DNA of 64,000 nucleotides from Zygaena filipendulae (GCA_907165275.2 OU015673.1:4789001-4853000), one strand, 5' to 3'; counted from the stretch's first letter, positions 10,980-23,200 are shown. Made by a program: numbers and translations. The notes: a model not told the origin generated them from the letters alone.

Positions 10980-12170
10980 CATATACATATAAGTAGATCC
11001 CTGAGAACTTGTCGAAGTACACTACCGTGCACCGTGTCACCGAAATCTGAAAATAGAACGCTGTGGGTGTTCATCAGTCCGTGGAAATAAAAACTGAGAG
11101 TGTAAAATGAAGGGTCAACACTCAGCAATTATTTTCATTACATTTTTAGCTTTAAGAATGCTTTTTACTGTTAAATATTTTTTTAAGTAGGTACTATGCT
11201 TAATCAAAGTTCGTAATTAGTTAGGAAGGTACGAGTAGGTACATTGACTTCGTAATTTCTTGAGATAAAATCAACCAAGGTAGGTATACCAAATTTTGTA
11301 ATTTAATTGTACCTATACCATTGAAAGTTTAAAGTACCTAACCCATTGTTTAACGGCCGGCTATTATCCTGATTTCCGAGACAATTTTATTATGAGATCA
11401 AGTAAAGAAGATATATTATGAAACAAATAATTTTGTCAGGCTCATTTGATTTAATAAAGTAACTGCAGATTGCGGACTCATCCGTGCGAATTGTGCAACT
11501 CTGACATTTAATTTTTGGTTTTTAAATGAAAAAAAAAAAAAAAAAAAATTTAGTAAGTAGGTATATTGTGGATAGTTAACTATAGCTAGTTGCAGCTAAT
11601 CAAAGATAGCTAATTGTAAAAAAGTATTAAATTCCCACTTTTTTTTCAATTAGTTTTGGTCTTACCTATTATCTAGCCAAATATACATAAATATATATTT
11701 AAACTTTTTTTACTTTTCTTCTGAATATCTGAAGGTCCAGGCATGTTTATTATAAATGTAGGTACAACCTATACCTTTATGGTTTACAAGTTGCTATTCC
11801 CGTTAGCTTGTAACTTCGTATGTCTTATGTCCATAATATGTCCAAATGTCCTGCTAAAGACCATGAAAATAGTTCCATATCCATCCTTTTTGAACTTATT
11901 GGACGAATAATCAGTTATGTAGAAAAAAGGGGTTGCAAAGTAGATACGTTATCATTCGTACAGGTAGGCCTAAATTTTTTTTTTCAACCGTGTCTTTATT
12001 ATTGCTAACAAGAAAATAGATACGTGCAGAGTGCAGACAAAGGCCAGCGGTACTGTATTAGGTTTGCTTCATAATTTACACGGTTGTAGAAAAAAAAACC
12101 ATCAGTATAATTATTATGATGGTGTAAATCTGGAGGCGACAAGCGACTTTATTTTATTACAGAAGCAACT
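10980..12170. other. AT-rich intergenic stretch
   Basis: No gene recognised. Contains an A18-type homopolymer at about 11,530. Confidence 0.5.
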
Positions 12171-12176
12171 GCCATT

Positions 12177-12305
12177 TCGACGACCCGATTGGCGCAATAG
12201 TCACCATGCCTGCCCGCTAATCAAGAGGTTCCGGGTTCGATTCCCGGTGGGGGTGGACTTTATGTGATGAACACAGGGTTCCATTTTCCAGTCTGTGTGT
12301 GTATA
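12177..12305 (+). mobile_element. tRNA-derived SINE (family A), 5' part
   Basis: CGACCCGATTGGCGCAATAG and GGTTCCGGGTTCGATTCCC boxes. The 3' body is absent. Confidence 0.75.
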
Positions 12306-12672
12306 AGATTAAACAAATTTTTTGTTAGGTATATATTTTTAATTTAACTTCTTAATTAGTTTTATTTTATAGGTACTTATAGTAATGCACAGATAATACA
12401 ATACTATAGTGTTAGGTAGATATAGGTAGGTATACCTAAGTAACTACGTAAGTCGAAAAGGTAAAGAAAAATGTGATCAGTTTTGGAGTGATGCGCGTTC
12501 ATATAAACGCAGGTTGCTCGTCGGAAAAACAAAGCAGCTGCCATTTCGACGACCCGATTGGCGCAATGGTCACCATGCCTGCCTAATCAAGAGGTTCCGG
12601 GTTCGATTCCCGGTGGGGGTGGACTTTATGTGATGAATACATGGTTCCATTTTCCAGTCTGGGTGTGTATAT

Positions 12673-13772
12673 TATAATATATAAAGCTGGATTGCCACTC
12701 ACTCATTGACATAATTGTTCTCCCAGAAGGAGCATCTCTAGGTTGATATAATGTATGGAACATGTAGAGGGGACGTTTCGGTGATTATGGGAAAACCTCG
12801 ACATCTTCGATTCCTGCTTCTCATCAAGTAGTGAGTCGACTGCCCGCCGAAACTTTCCATCGAAAGTGAAAACGTTTCTAACTAAATTTCATCCACACCT
12901 TGGGCAAATTTCAATAGTGTAACTTTTTTTTCAAAATGGCTGAAAAAATCATGGCCGCCGAACAAAATTCAAACTCGATTATCTCCGAAACTATAGGAGT
13001 CTGATGGGGGGTGCTCAAACAAATGTCATAGAGGTCAATGGGGGGCAACCGCCTGGCGTGGTAAAAATCCAAAATGGCGGATTCAAAATGGCGGCCGAAA
13101 AAAAAGTTGATCCGATCCGGGTGAGGTTCGGCGTCCGGGGGTTTTTGGGGTCGCTGATGCCGAATATCGAATCAGTTTTTCGATTGCGTCATTTTTCAAG
13201 ATGGCCGCCGAACATTAGTTGTTTGTATGGGGAAATTGTTTCGGCCCTGGCTCGGAAACTATCGGCCGTGGGTATTGAAAAAAAATTTGTACAGTTGGTG
13301 GTGCACTATCTTCTTCTATCGGGATATAAATAATTCCAAGATGGCGGACGGATTCGAAATGGCTGGCGAAAAAAAGTTAAGCATAATTGTTCTCCCAGAA
13401 GGAGCATCTCTAGGTCGATATAATGTATTTAAGATGTGGAAAGGAGGTTTCTGTGATTGTGGGAAAATCTTGACATCTTCGATTCCTGCTCCTCATCAGG
13501 TAGTGAGTTGACTGCCCGCCGAAACTATCCATCAAAAGTAAAACTGTTACTTACAAAGTTTGATCCACACCTTGGGCAAATTTCAATAGTGAAACGTTTT
13601 TTTCAAAATGGCGGAAAAAATCATGGCCGCCGAACAAAATTCAAACTCGATTATCTCCGAAACTAAAAGAGTCAGGTGGGGGGTGCTCGAACAAATAGAG
13701 GTCAATGGGGGGCAACCGGGCACAGGGCGACCAAGCCTCGCGAGCTGCTCGCAGCTCGCGCACAGGGCGAAT
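12673..13772 (+). mobile_element. Helitron-like element unit 1 of a tandem pair
   Basis: Begins ATAATATATAAAGCTGGATTGCC. Contains two related sub-blocks, each with CAGAAGGAGCATCTCTAGG and repeated AAAATGGCGG motifs. Ends in a 9-bp-stem hairpin (GCGAGCTGCTCGCAGCTCGC) followed by GGGCGAATCTAGT. The hairpin-then-CTAG arrangement is the Helitron 3' signature; no RepHel protein is present. Confidence 0.65.
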
Positions 13773-15073
13773 CTAGTTATAATATATAAAGCTGGATTAC
13801 CACCCACTCATTGACATAATTGTTCTCCCAGAAGGAGCATCTCTAGGTTGATATAATGTATGAAACATATAGAGGGGACGTTTCGGTGATTATGGGAAAA
13901 CCTCGACATCTTCGATTCCTGCTTCTCATCAGGTAGTGAGTCGACTGCCCGCCGAAACTATCCATCGAAAGTGAAAACGTTTCTAACTAAATTTCATCCA
14001 CACCTTGGGCAAATTTCAATAGTGTAACTTTTTTTCAAAATGGCGGAAAAAAACATGGCCGCCGAACAAAATTCAAACTCGATTATCTCCGAAACTAAAA
14101 GAGTCAGGTAGGGGGTGCTCAAACAAATGTCATAGAGGTCGATGGGGGGCAACCGCCTGGCATGGTAAAAATCCAAAATGGCGGATTCAAAATGGCGGCC
14201 GAAAAAAAAGTTGATCCGATCCGGGTGAGGTTCGGCATCCGGGGGTTTTTGGGGTCGCTGATGCCGAATATCGAATCAGTTTTTCGATTGCGTCATTTTT
14301 CAAGATGGCCGCCGAACATTAGTTGTTTGTATGGGGAAATTGTTTCGGCCCTGGCTCGGAAACTATCGGCCGTGGGTATTGAAAAAAAAATTGTACAGTT
14401 GGTGGTGCACTATCTTCTTCTATAGGGATATAAATAATTCCAAGATGGCGGACGGATTCGAAATGGCTGGCGAAAAATGTTAAGCATAATTGTTCTCCCA
14501 GAAGGAGCATCTCTAGGTCGATATAATGTATTTAAGATGTGGAAAGGAGGTTTCTGTGATTGTGGGAAAACCTTGACGTCTTCGATTCCTGCTCCTCATC
14601 AGGTAGTGAGTTGACTGCCCGCCGAAACTATCCATCAAAAGTAAAACTGTTATTTACAAAGTTTGATCCACACCTTGGGCAAATTTCAATAGTGAAACTT
14701 TTTTTTCAAAATGGCGGAAAAAATCATGGCCGCCGAACAAAATTCAAACTCGATTATCTCCGAAACTAAAAGAGTCTGATGGGGGGTGCTCAAACAAATG
14801 TCATAGAGGTCAATGGGGGGCAACCGCCTGGTGTGGTGAAAATCCAAAATGGCGGATTCAAAATGGCGGCCGAAAAAAAAGTTGATCCGATCCGGGTGAG
14901 GTTCGGCATCCGGGGGTTTTTGGGGTCGCTGATGCCGAATATCGAATCAGTTTTTCGATTGCGTCATTTTTCAAGATGGCCGCCGAACATTAGTTGTTTG
15001 TATGGGGAAATTGTTTCGGCCCTGGCTCGGAAACGCGAGCTGCTCGCAGCTCGCGCACAGGGCGAATCTAGTA
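13773..15073 (+). mobile_element. Helitron-like element unit 2 of a tandem pair
   Basis: Immediately follows unit 1 in the same orientation, with the same start (TATAAAGCTGGATTACC) and the same hairpin plus GAATCTAGT end. It carries two copies of the block with GATCCGATCCGGGTGAGGTTC. Open frames of about 100 codons in the repeats are not credible genes. Confidence 0.65.
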
Positions 15074-15229
15074 ATATATATAGGTATATACCTATAGTAT
15101 AATATATATGTAATAATATGTGTAGTATATACCACGTTTGCTTGGTTTCCACGACACATGCTTATAGCTTAGTATGGGATCAAGTAGATCTGTGTGTTGT
15201 GAAGTGGATTATTATTATTATTATTTTTT

Positions 15230-16660
15230 TCAAAGCAGCCGAATATATTAGGTACCTACCTATATTTATTTTATTTATTTAAGCTTATTGCACAACATGG
15301 TACTAAAGGCGGACTTAATGCCACAGTGGCATTCTCTACCAGTCAACCTTCACGGTGTTCAGAAAGTGTGTTATATCCACATACAAAAACTAAAACTATA
15401 CCACTTGTGTAGGTATGTATTTTATAAAAACATTCTTAGATAAATTTACAATTCTTTGATCAAAATTTAATGAAGTTCCTTCTATCTATAACAATTATTG
15501 TTGTTTAAATGGAACAATTCGAAGCCTCAAAGACTGTTTTAGTCAACTGTTTACTTAGGCAAAGAGTTCAATTTAATTTTAACATCGTTCGAATAAAGTT
15601 ACCTATACAAGGAAATTTATTTTAAGTAGTTTAGTGTTTTGGTCACTTAAGCTATTATTTGTTTTAAATTAGAAGGTTTGTATTTATTTACTAATAAATT
15701 AATTATTATATATTATGTAGATTGTAGGTACTTATCTTCTAGTTGCGTTAATATTTATAGTGTTTTGTGATTTATCCGTTTTTTTGTATAAATATTCATA
15801 AATTATCGTTTAACATTATATACCTACTTTCCTACTTACTTTTAATACATACCTAATTACCTACAAACACACATCATATTCACATAGTACTAATGACGTG
15901 GGGATCAAACTTGCGACACTTAGCATATAGCAGTTGATTTCGATAATCACTACGACGTGGTCTATATACAAAAGGCAATGTAGGTAGGTAGGTATGTAGG
16001 TTTCCCAATTCAGGAAACAGCCTAGCTAGTATGAAATTACAATGGAAAAAATGTTTACGTAAACAAGGATGCTATAAGAAATGTATACTGTTGCGCATTA
16101 TAATTTGATATGATATGAAAGGTTCAAAGATATTGTGCGTCAAATTGCTAGATGTATGGTAAACTAAGAGGTTTACTAAAGCGTAGGTATTGGAAACGTT
16201 AAAGGGTTGATAAAATGTCAAACAGTTTTAACGAAGCCGGCAAAGTGATACCTAATCTGTACACAGATAATTAATTATTATAATATATTTTATTAAGTAC
16301 ATAAGTACCTACCTACTCTACACTACACAATAGGCTATCGTTGACTTAATTTTAGTTTTTACGTAGCCCTTCATATACGAGTAGGTAGGTAGGTATATTA
16401 TTTTATTCTTTTTTGTTTGGAATAACATCAGTGGCCGATTCAGGATTTTGGTTTGGGAGGGCCATGACCCTGGTGAGGGTAGGTTAGGTTAGGTCAAGGG
16501 AAGCATTAAAAGAAGCTCACAAAATTTTATTTTGCTTAGGTAACTCGGGACGAGTCTTCTCAGATGACTTTTCGCGAATTCATCAATGACTTCGTTAGGT
16601 TGTAGGTCTACCTACTCTACTTATAGCTTGCCAGAATGATAGATAAATACATAGAGCAAA
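15230..16660. other. AT-rich intergenic stretch
   Basis: No gene or clear repeat family. Many TAGGTAC-type motifs. Confidence 0.5.
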
Positions 16661-16664
16661 TAAA

Positions 16665-16955
16665 TTAACTAGAGCGGACATGTAGGCGGGACAGGCGCGC
16701 CACCGTTGCAAAGGAAGTTAGAGCATTTGCTCTAACTGCCTTTGCTAACTTAACTTCTTTTGCTGCCATCCCAAATATATTTACCATAATATTCCCAAAA
16801 CTGTGAATTTTGAAAACAGTGAATAAGCAAAAAAATAACTTTAAAGCGTTTAACACATTTCTTTACGTTAATGACTAGTTTTGTGCGCAAAAATCACCCA
16901 GCGACACTGGTGTTCATCTGTTTTCATACTAAACTAAGTTGATGTCCCTTCTATC
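16665..16955. repeat. Interspersed repeat, first of two diverged copies
   Basis: Shares the start (ACTAGAG-GG... GGCGGGACAGGCGCGCCAC) and end (CGACACTGGT, GATGTCCCTTCTAT) with 41228-41555; a short piece recurs at 47,806. Family not recognised. Confidence 0.55.
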
Positions 16956-17275
16956 TATTTTTCTGTGGATAAATACGTGCCTATCTCGCTGAATATAGGT
17001 ACAAAGCAGCAGCCAAACAGACGGGTTGAAACCCGTCTTCTGTCATTGTTTTACGAAGGTATAATTTTGTTACCTACCTACTTTAAGCGAAGAGAAGCTC
17101 CACACTAAAATGGTTGCTAGTAATGTGGCGAGTAGGTAGACATTTGTAAGATTTTTAAATTTGGGATTCAGTTTTTTTCGGTATCATGAAACGTCATAAC
17201 TCAACTTCCTTTTACTTATTATAACTCCTTGATTATTTTTTCTACTTATGAAAGCAGTCAATTTTTTATCCCTCT

Positions 17276-17395
17276 AGCTACTAGCTGTAACTTTGAAGTT
17301 CCCGCGAGAATTTCGGGATAAGAAATTGTACCCCTGACCACGTGTAGGTATGCATTCGGTCCAGTCGTTCACGCATGACGCCGTGACAAATACAA
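17276..17395 (-). repeat. Helitron-like fragment
   Basis: CTACTAGCTGTAACTTTGAAGTTCCCGCG, GTACCCCTGACCACGTG. The hairpin is deleted. Confidence 0.55.
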
Positions 17396-17444
17396 GGGAA
17401 ATCATCAAGAAATTAATTCATCTTTTCATAGTATAAATTATAAA

Positions 17445-17937
17445 ATGAAATCGCTCCCGCTGTCTGTTCGCGATAAACTCAGAAACTACATAACGGATTT
17501 TCATGCGGTTTTTACCAATAGATAGAGTAATTCATGAGGAAGGTTTATATATCTACAGGGTGTAAAAAGACCGGCGACATAACCGCTATGAATCCATATA
17601 AAATAGTAATTAAAATTATTCTGCAGTAAAAATATTGTTGGGAAATCTAATTTTATTTTTAGGTTAAAAAAAAAATAATAATTTACAGCGCGCAATGTAC
17701 TCGCAAATCTACACCACAGTACCTACTTATAACGCCTACACTGTTCGACGGCGACGAGTCTAGCCCGATCGCGCCTGCGCTCATCGCGCGTCGGCCGACC
17801 GGTCGCGCAACCCGACCGCGGCGCGTGCACACCGCGTCACCGAGAGCTCATTCAAATTAGCTAAATACCTATAACTTCGATGCTTATCCAGGAATTCCTG
17901 CAGGAACTCCAAAATTACCGGGGGTGAAACCGCTAGT
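17445..17937 (+). mobile_element. Helitron-like element with a 0.3-kb insertion
   Basis: The left part at 17445-17560 has CTGTCTGTTCGCGATAAACT. The right part at 17885-17937 has CCAGGAATTCCTGCAGG and a GTGAAACCGCTAGT end. The intervening DNA includes a GC-rich block (17750-17850) and starts with CTACAGGGTGT, so it is probably a separate insertion. Confidence 0.5.
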
Positions 17938-18237
17938 TTACAAAGTACCTATAAATAAAAAAAATTAAACTAAAACAAAAAACCCACACAAAAATTATTA
18001 CAGTTAATTTATTTCTATTTTAAAAAAAGAGAACCGCCTCCAAAAAGTTAACCCACTAAAAAATAAAAATCACAAAATATCTACCTACCTAATTTTTAAA
18101 AGCTTTTTAACCCCACCCCGTAAACCGTAACGGATTCTCCGGCGGTGCCACAGATAATATAATACTGCGTTGCCTACTAACAAAACAAAGAAATATAACG
18201 CTGAAAATTACCTATACTATTTGGTAAACGACTTTAA

Positions 18238-19541
18238 CCCTAGAAAGATAATCATATTTTGATGTACGTAGAAGATAATCATGCGTAAAATTGACGCATA
18301 AGTTTTAAGTAGTCGTAATGTGATTTTTTATTTATTGATTTAAATAAACTTTACCAGTATATTTTTTTTACACTGATAAATACCAAAATTAGTATATTTA
18401 TATTTATTTATTATATAAAAACAAGACCGAACCATAAAACGTCTTAAAAAATCACCAAAAATTTGGAATATTTTTTCTTTTATCACAAATAACTTTTTTT
18501 TCCTAATTATCAGCCATTTTAAGTTATTAACTCAGTAATAAAGACATTATATATATCAAATGATAGGAACATACAGTTATATTCCAATAAGTCAGATACA
18601 ACTTTCTTCCATATCTAGGTATATTATGTTGTCGGCAAATAGATTTTTTTGCATTTTCACGATGCATTTGCCTTTCGTCGTATTTTTTTCCTCACTGCTG
18701 TCATCATCAAGATGCCAATCAAAGCACGGATTCATTCATTCTTGTCACGAAATGTAGCAACAAACATAGATTTCCGTTCCAACGATATCTCGGTATTAGT
18801 CCATCTTACAATTTCGATAGATATTATTTCATAAGTAAAAAAAATAATAATCTTGAGAGGATCATATACATGTCGGACTCCTTTGACATCTAACAATATT
18901 CAGTGCTGATACTCTGCTACGTCTTGTGACCTTCAAAGTCGACCAGCAACCCTTGCCTCTAACAGTCCGCTTTGGCAAGTTTAGTATTCGATGAGAAGCC
19001 GAGGAAGAAGCCAGTTGCTGAATCATTTCTTCGTGTAAGGGTTCGTTTCTGCTGGAAGTCACCTTGTCTTCTCTCTCCTTAGTCATAAAACCTTTTTCGA
19101 AGTCACTCTGCACGTCGTCTTCACTCTCATGTCCTCACAGACGGCTTCGTCATCACGCTCTAAAAAAACGCTCAGGATTCGATCTTCTCCCAAAATTCTA
19201 CTGTCCATTATCGCATTATTTTATCAGGATATCTACGAAAATATATAAATAATACATAAAATAAAGTAACAAGTATCATCAGATAAAAAAACAGCATGAA
19301 TGTCTATTTAGGTCAAAATCTCAAAAATCACTTAAAAGATAATCATGCGTCATTTTGACTCACGTGGTAGTTATATTTCTAAATTGATGACACTTACCTC
19401 AGTGAGACATGCGCCTCACGGAAGGTCTAAGCAACGTGAGAGATGTCCTAAAAGCACAGCAACAGATTCGAAAAATTAAAAACGAGAGAGCAATATTTCG
19501 AACGCATATGCGTCAATTTTACGCAGATTATCTTTCCAGGG
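18238..19541 (-). mobile_element. piggyBac element (IFP2 type), internally deleted, 1,304 bp
   Basis: Flanked by TTAA on both sides (18234-18237 and 19542-19545). Left end: 13-bp CCCTAGAAAGATA, 31-bp spacer, 19-bp TGCGTAAAATTGACGCATA (18282-18300). Right end: the 13-bp repeat with one mismatch, 3-bp spacer, then the same 19-mer (19507-19525). This asymmetric 13+3+19 / 13+31+19 layout is that of IFP2 piggyBac. The 3-bp-spacer (5') end lies at the right, consistent with a minus-strand transposase. Confidence 0.93.
18640..19208 (-). pseudogene. piggyBac transposase remnant (N-terminal part fused to C-terminal part)
   Basis: On the minus strand a start codon at 19208 leads into a frame-shifted N-terminal region with HRILNLPKRTVRGKG and RRSRVSALNIVRCQRSPT (18862-19113). 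Then follow WTN-EIS and GILMMTAVRK (near 18,700). This is joined directly to KIRRKANAS, resembling the C-terminal cysteine-rich tail. The catalytic DDD core is missing, and there are stops and frameshifts, so it is inactive. Confidence 0.88.
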
Positions 19542-19545
19542 TTAA

Positions 19546-19663
19546 AAAAATCTTTCACTTATAAGAAGCTACAGTTATCCTGAGTGACAAGGGAATTTTT
19601 TATCCCGGATTTCGCGCGGAAACTCAGAAATTACCGCGGGTAAAACTGCGGGGGTCAGCTAGT
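19546..19663 (+). repeat. Helitron-like 3' part abutting piggyBac
   Basis: TCTTTCACTTATAAGAAGC through ACCGCGGGTAAAACTGCGG and GTCAGCTAGT. The 5' part is missing; its remaining sequence starts at the piggyBac junction. Confidence 0.65.
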
Positions 19664-20510
19664 AAAAAAATAAATGACGGTGCCGTCATCTTCGATTCCC
19701 GCCTAAACATTTGTCAATTGTCATTCAGAAATATTGGGTCTGTTCCGCTATTATGGATAGCACTGTTAGTATACTGCAAAGGCGTTCCTTTACAGTAAGC
19801 TATACTGAATACTGCTTAAAATGGAACACAGTTCAGTATATTGTCATCCATGTCATTTTCTTGTTACGCTGTCGACCACTTACCCACATGGTTGACCAAT
19901 CATTGGTCCGAAGTTGATCACGTCATCATACCACTGACCACAAATTAATTAGACTTATGTCTAACCACTGACTGAGACCATCTTACCTCGAAAACTTCAG
20001 TGCTCACATTACAAAAATGGCGACGATTATGACGTTATACTGCCTACCTTAGGATACTGAAGTAGTATAACGGAATGAATTTCCCGTCTCTGAGAGCTCT
20101 GGGCTAGTGCTGTGAGTAAAAACGAAACATACCCTTCATTCGAGATTATGCACTGGTGTTCAGAAACCACCGACAGGCGAAAAAAGTAAAAAAAGCGGAA
20201 GTTTCTCTTTCCTTGTTCAATTCACTATCCTACTCCAATACTTTTGGCACTATCATTAAAATTTATCGGTAGCGTCGTAGCGCTATCACTTGCTTCTCGA
20301 CCGACATTTTTCATACACAGTGACCCTCCTATTCGAATCACTCGATCGCTCGACCGTTACTTGGCGGATAATGTTTCTGAACGCAGCCTAGTAGAAAATG
20401 TAGGTATTGACTGAACGGTGAGTGGAACGCACAAACTAATTTAGAGGTGGGTCATCGTCGCATTTTCCAAGTACGAAACGAGACCGTCCGTTCATCGTCA
20501 TCGACTCAGG
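19664..20510. other. Intergenic, nothing recognised
   Basis: Unique-looking sequence without credible coding potential. Confidence 0.45.
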
Positions 20511-20514
20511 GATT

Positions 20515-20665
20515 GAAAACCGGTACCAATATGGGTTCCGGTCCTTCATTTCGGTTCCTAAAAAGGTCCCTTTTTCGGTTCCGGTTCCGGTTCCGGTTCC
20601 GGTTCTGTTCCGGTTCCCTGTGTACCGGTACTGGAACCAATGAATAAAGGTTCCAATATACCGGT
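20515..20665. repeat. GGTTCC hexanucleotide tract
   Basis: Degenerate then pure GGTTCC repeats (core 20575-20606). A diverged counterpart lies at 25,160-25,270. Confidence 0.8.
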
Positions 20666-20827
20666 TCCATACCATTCGATTTAAAGGTTCTCTAAGAAAA
20701 AGACGATATGTTTGACGCTTCTTTGGCGTGTCTTTTTAGTAGTTTTAGTTCGTTTAGTTGATCAGCGTAGTTTGAAGTGAAGAACAGTTCCTGATTAATA
20801 ACGGTTAATTTCAGAGACCTGCAGGGC

Positions 20828-21030
20828 AATTATGTAACTTTTGTTACTATCATATTTCAGTTTCAATCAGAATAATTTGTGAGATAGATAGCTTTAACTT
20901 TTGAAGTATGATAATTTTGGTTGATTACTAGATATTGTAGGTGTCAAAACGTGCATATTGCAATCGCAAAACCGCCACGTTTTTTATTGCAACCGAAAAA
21001 TGGTAGAAATAAAAGTTACATAATAGCCTC
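20828..21030. mobile_element. MITE with GGCAATTATGTAACTTTTG termini
   Basis: Left CAGGGCAATTATGTAACTTTTGTT; right AAAAGTTACATAATAGCCTCTCTG, an inverted repeat. Related copy at 35,598-35,842. It lies inside or next to the hAT-like MITE that follows. Confidence 0.7.
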
Positions 21031-21757
21031 TCTGAATAGCGGCTAATTTTGAAAACCCTTTTAACTGGTCATCCTTTCGATAGGCTATCCTTTTCTTCTG
21101 TGTTATCCTGCAAAACGCTAATCTAGTGAAAGGTTAACTTTATCCTTAGGGTAACCCTAACCTTACGATAGGCTAAGCGTTTACCATATTATCATTAAAA
21201 GAGTATTTTTTTCCGGTTTATTGATGGGGTTTTTATTTATTTTATTTTTATTTTCGTTTATTCAGGACAACATCAGCTACAAAAACATATTATAATAGAT
21301 TTAGGTTGCAAGATTACGCTTTTAGCCAATGATAGTTACCCTTAATTTACCCTTTTGCCCCTCTAACTGGGCGGAGCGTGAAAACCGACAGCCGAGTAAC
21401 TCCCGAGTCAAAGCTTTGACCGCGCGCCGCCGTCGCTGCCGCCACCACGGCTAGGGAAAGCGCTTCCTAAAGGGTTACCCTATGAGATAGAGTTACCCTA
21501 TCAGAAATGGTTTCTGTGAGGGTTTTTTTTATGTCATAAGGGGCAAACGGGCAAGTGGTACACCTGATGGTAAGTGATGACGGTAACGTATTTGTATGAT
21601 TTAACAACTTATTTAAAGGGAAACCCTATGAAAGGCTTTCCATATGATACAGTTAGTCGATCGAAAGGTGGCCAAGTCATAGGGGTATTTTATCCAATAA
21701 AAATATTCAAGCCTATCAATAATAAAATAAAGGGAGGGAAAGCGCTTCCTGTCCCTG
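21031..21757 (+). mobile_element. hAT-like MITE, copy A
   Basis: Inverted relative to the copy at 24191-24689, and shares AACTGGTCATCCTTTCGATA, CCGAGTCAAAGCTTTGACC and AAAGGCTTTCCATATGATAC. Ends GGAAAGCGCTTCCTGTCCCTG. The left terminus is replaced by another MITE. A SINE tail lies inside at about 21523-21586. Confidence 0.7.
21523..21586 (-). repeat. SINE family B tail fragment
   Basis: TTTTTTTATGTCATAAGGGGCAAACGGGCAAGTGGTACACCTGATGG only, 3' end of the SINE on the minus strand. The homologous site in copy B (near 24,350) lacks it. Confidence 0.7.
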
Positions 21758-22039
21758 GTAATTAAGTATAAAATGGACTGAGGTGAGTTTCATTGTTGTC
21801 ACTGATATAATACTATTATCATTATTGTGTTTTGTGTAGTTACAATATAGTTTATAGTAATAATAAAATATAAAAAGAAAGATTTCATTCATTGTATGTT
21901 TGTTTGTAATGGATAAAAATAAAAAAAATACTTGACAGATTTGAAAAACTCTTACACTTACAGGAAGCTACAATATACGGGAAATAGGAATATTATAGGT
22001 AGCTGATAATGCTGATATAGGCTAAATTTTCGTGAGTGA

Positions 22040-22607
22040 ATCCATATGGTAGTAATATAAATGAGAATGAGTGTGTGTTTGTTACGCTTTAAGTTTTTTT
22101 TTATGTCATAGGGGGCAAACGGGCAAGTAGTACACCTGATGGTAGGTGATTACCGCCGCTCATAGACATCTGCAACACCAGAAGGCTTGCAGTGTGTTGC
22201 CGACCTTGAAATGGGGATGGGAACTGGCTTTCAAGTGGAGCTATCGGAAAACACCGTTAAGTGCTTGGCGACAGATTTGCAACTTGAAGGTGGTAGCTAG
22301 CCAGCCGGGCACTAGAGAGCGCCCTACCATTATGCTATGGTTTCCTCACGATGTTTTCCTTCACCGATAGCTCAAGCTCATTGTTAGGGTTTGAACCTAC
22401 GCCTTGCGGCGTTTGATCCGAACGCATCAGCCACTGAGCTATCATCGCCGCTTTCATAACGTCACTAATTATTATCAAATTTTGGATACATGGAATAGAG
22501 ATACAGAAAAGGCCGTACGCTACTTTTTAACCGACTTCTAAAAAAGGAGTCTTCTCTGACCAAGTCCTCAGAACTTGGAAATTAACGCGGGTGAAACCGC
22601 GGCTAGT
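22040..22607 (+). mobile_element. Helitron-like element split by a SINE
   Basis: The left part at 22040-22090 is GTGTGTTTGTTACGCTTT. The right part at 22449-22607 is CGCTTTCATAACG ... GCGGGTGAAACCGCGGCTAGT. CGCTTT is duplicated on either side of the SINE. Confidence 0.7.
22093..22448 (-). mobile_element. tRNA-derived SINE (family B), full copy
   Basis: Nearly the same sequence as 7972-8327, with poly-T (A tail) at the left and the tRNA-like head at the right. Confidence 0.85.
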
Positions 22608-22617
22608 ATTAATTTAA

Positions 22618-22775
22618 ATGTGAAGGCTTAGATGGATGGATATTTGTTGTAATGGAATTTGGCACAGAGATAGGTAACAGTTTGAAATAAGACATATGTA
22701 GCGAAATTTTATCCCGAAATTCCTACAGGAACTTCGAAATTTAGGCGATTGAACCGTGGGGGTTCGACTGGGTAA
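22618..22775 (+). repeat. Helitron-like fragment
   Basis: AAATGTGAAGGCTTAGATGGATGG body; AAATTTTATCCCGAAATTCCTAC; decayed 3' end. Confidence 0.5.
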
Positions 22776-23106
22776 TTTTTAATATACATGGGCGTCTGCT
22801 GTACAGTGTCTTAGTTTATTGACTCTGTGGATAGTTGGATATATGTGTTGTTGTTAGTCAAGACATTACCCTACATTACATAACATTATCCTAGCGCCTC
22901 CTAGTAAGTGCGCGGCCAAAATGAAATGGGTGCAAACTATTAAGTACAAATAGCACATCAAGTTACCACAAACTGTCAAATTTTCTTCAATGGATAATAA
23001 ACTCTAATGTTTGGAGATTAATTTAAAGAATAAATTTGTCAGTTTTGATACCATGATGTGCTGTTGACTGTATTTAGAATTATACTGGGTATTCTGGTGT
23101 TTAACC

Positions 23107-23200
23107 TAAGACAGACAGATAGACAGACAGACAAGCAGACAGACACACACACAGACACCATACACACACGCACATACACACACACAGACGCAGGCGCAGA
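23107..23200. repeat. Compound microsatellite (AGAC)n / (AC)n
   Basis: GACAGACAGATAGACAGACAG followed by CACACACACAGACACC and more CA runs. Confidence 0.85.

Larger units (their letters stand above)
12547..15226 (+). mobile_element. tRNA-derived SINE (family A) split by a 2.4-kb insertion
   Basis: The 5' half is at 12547-12672, ending CCAGTCTGGGTGTGTAT. The 3' half is at about 15074-15226 (TATAGTATAATATATATG, TTTGCTTGGTTTCCACGACAC, ATCAAGTAGATCTGTGTG, (ATT)n). Together they equal the full copy at 1349-1611. Confidence 0.8.

Noticed and set aside
13004..15102. Repeated frames of about 107 codons
   Set aside because: They lie in Helitron-like repeat blocks rich in AAAATGGCGG, recur with decay and match no protein family.
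18560..18834. Plus-strand frames within the piggyBac remnant
   Set aside because: The minus strand here carries recognisable transposase pieces; the plus frames are shadows.
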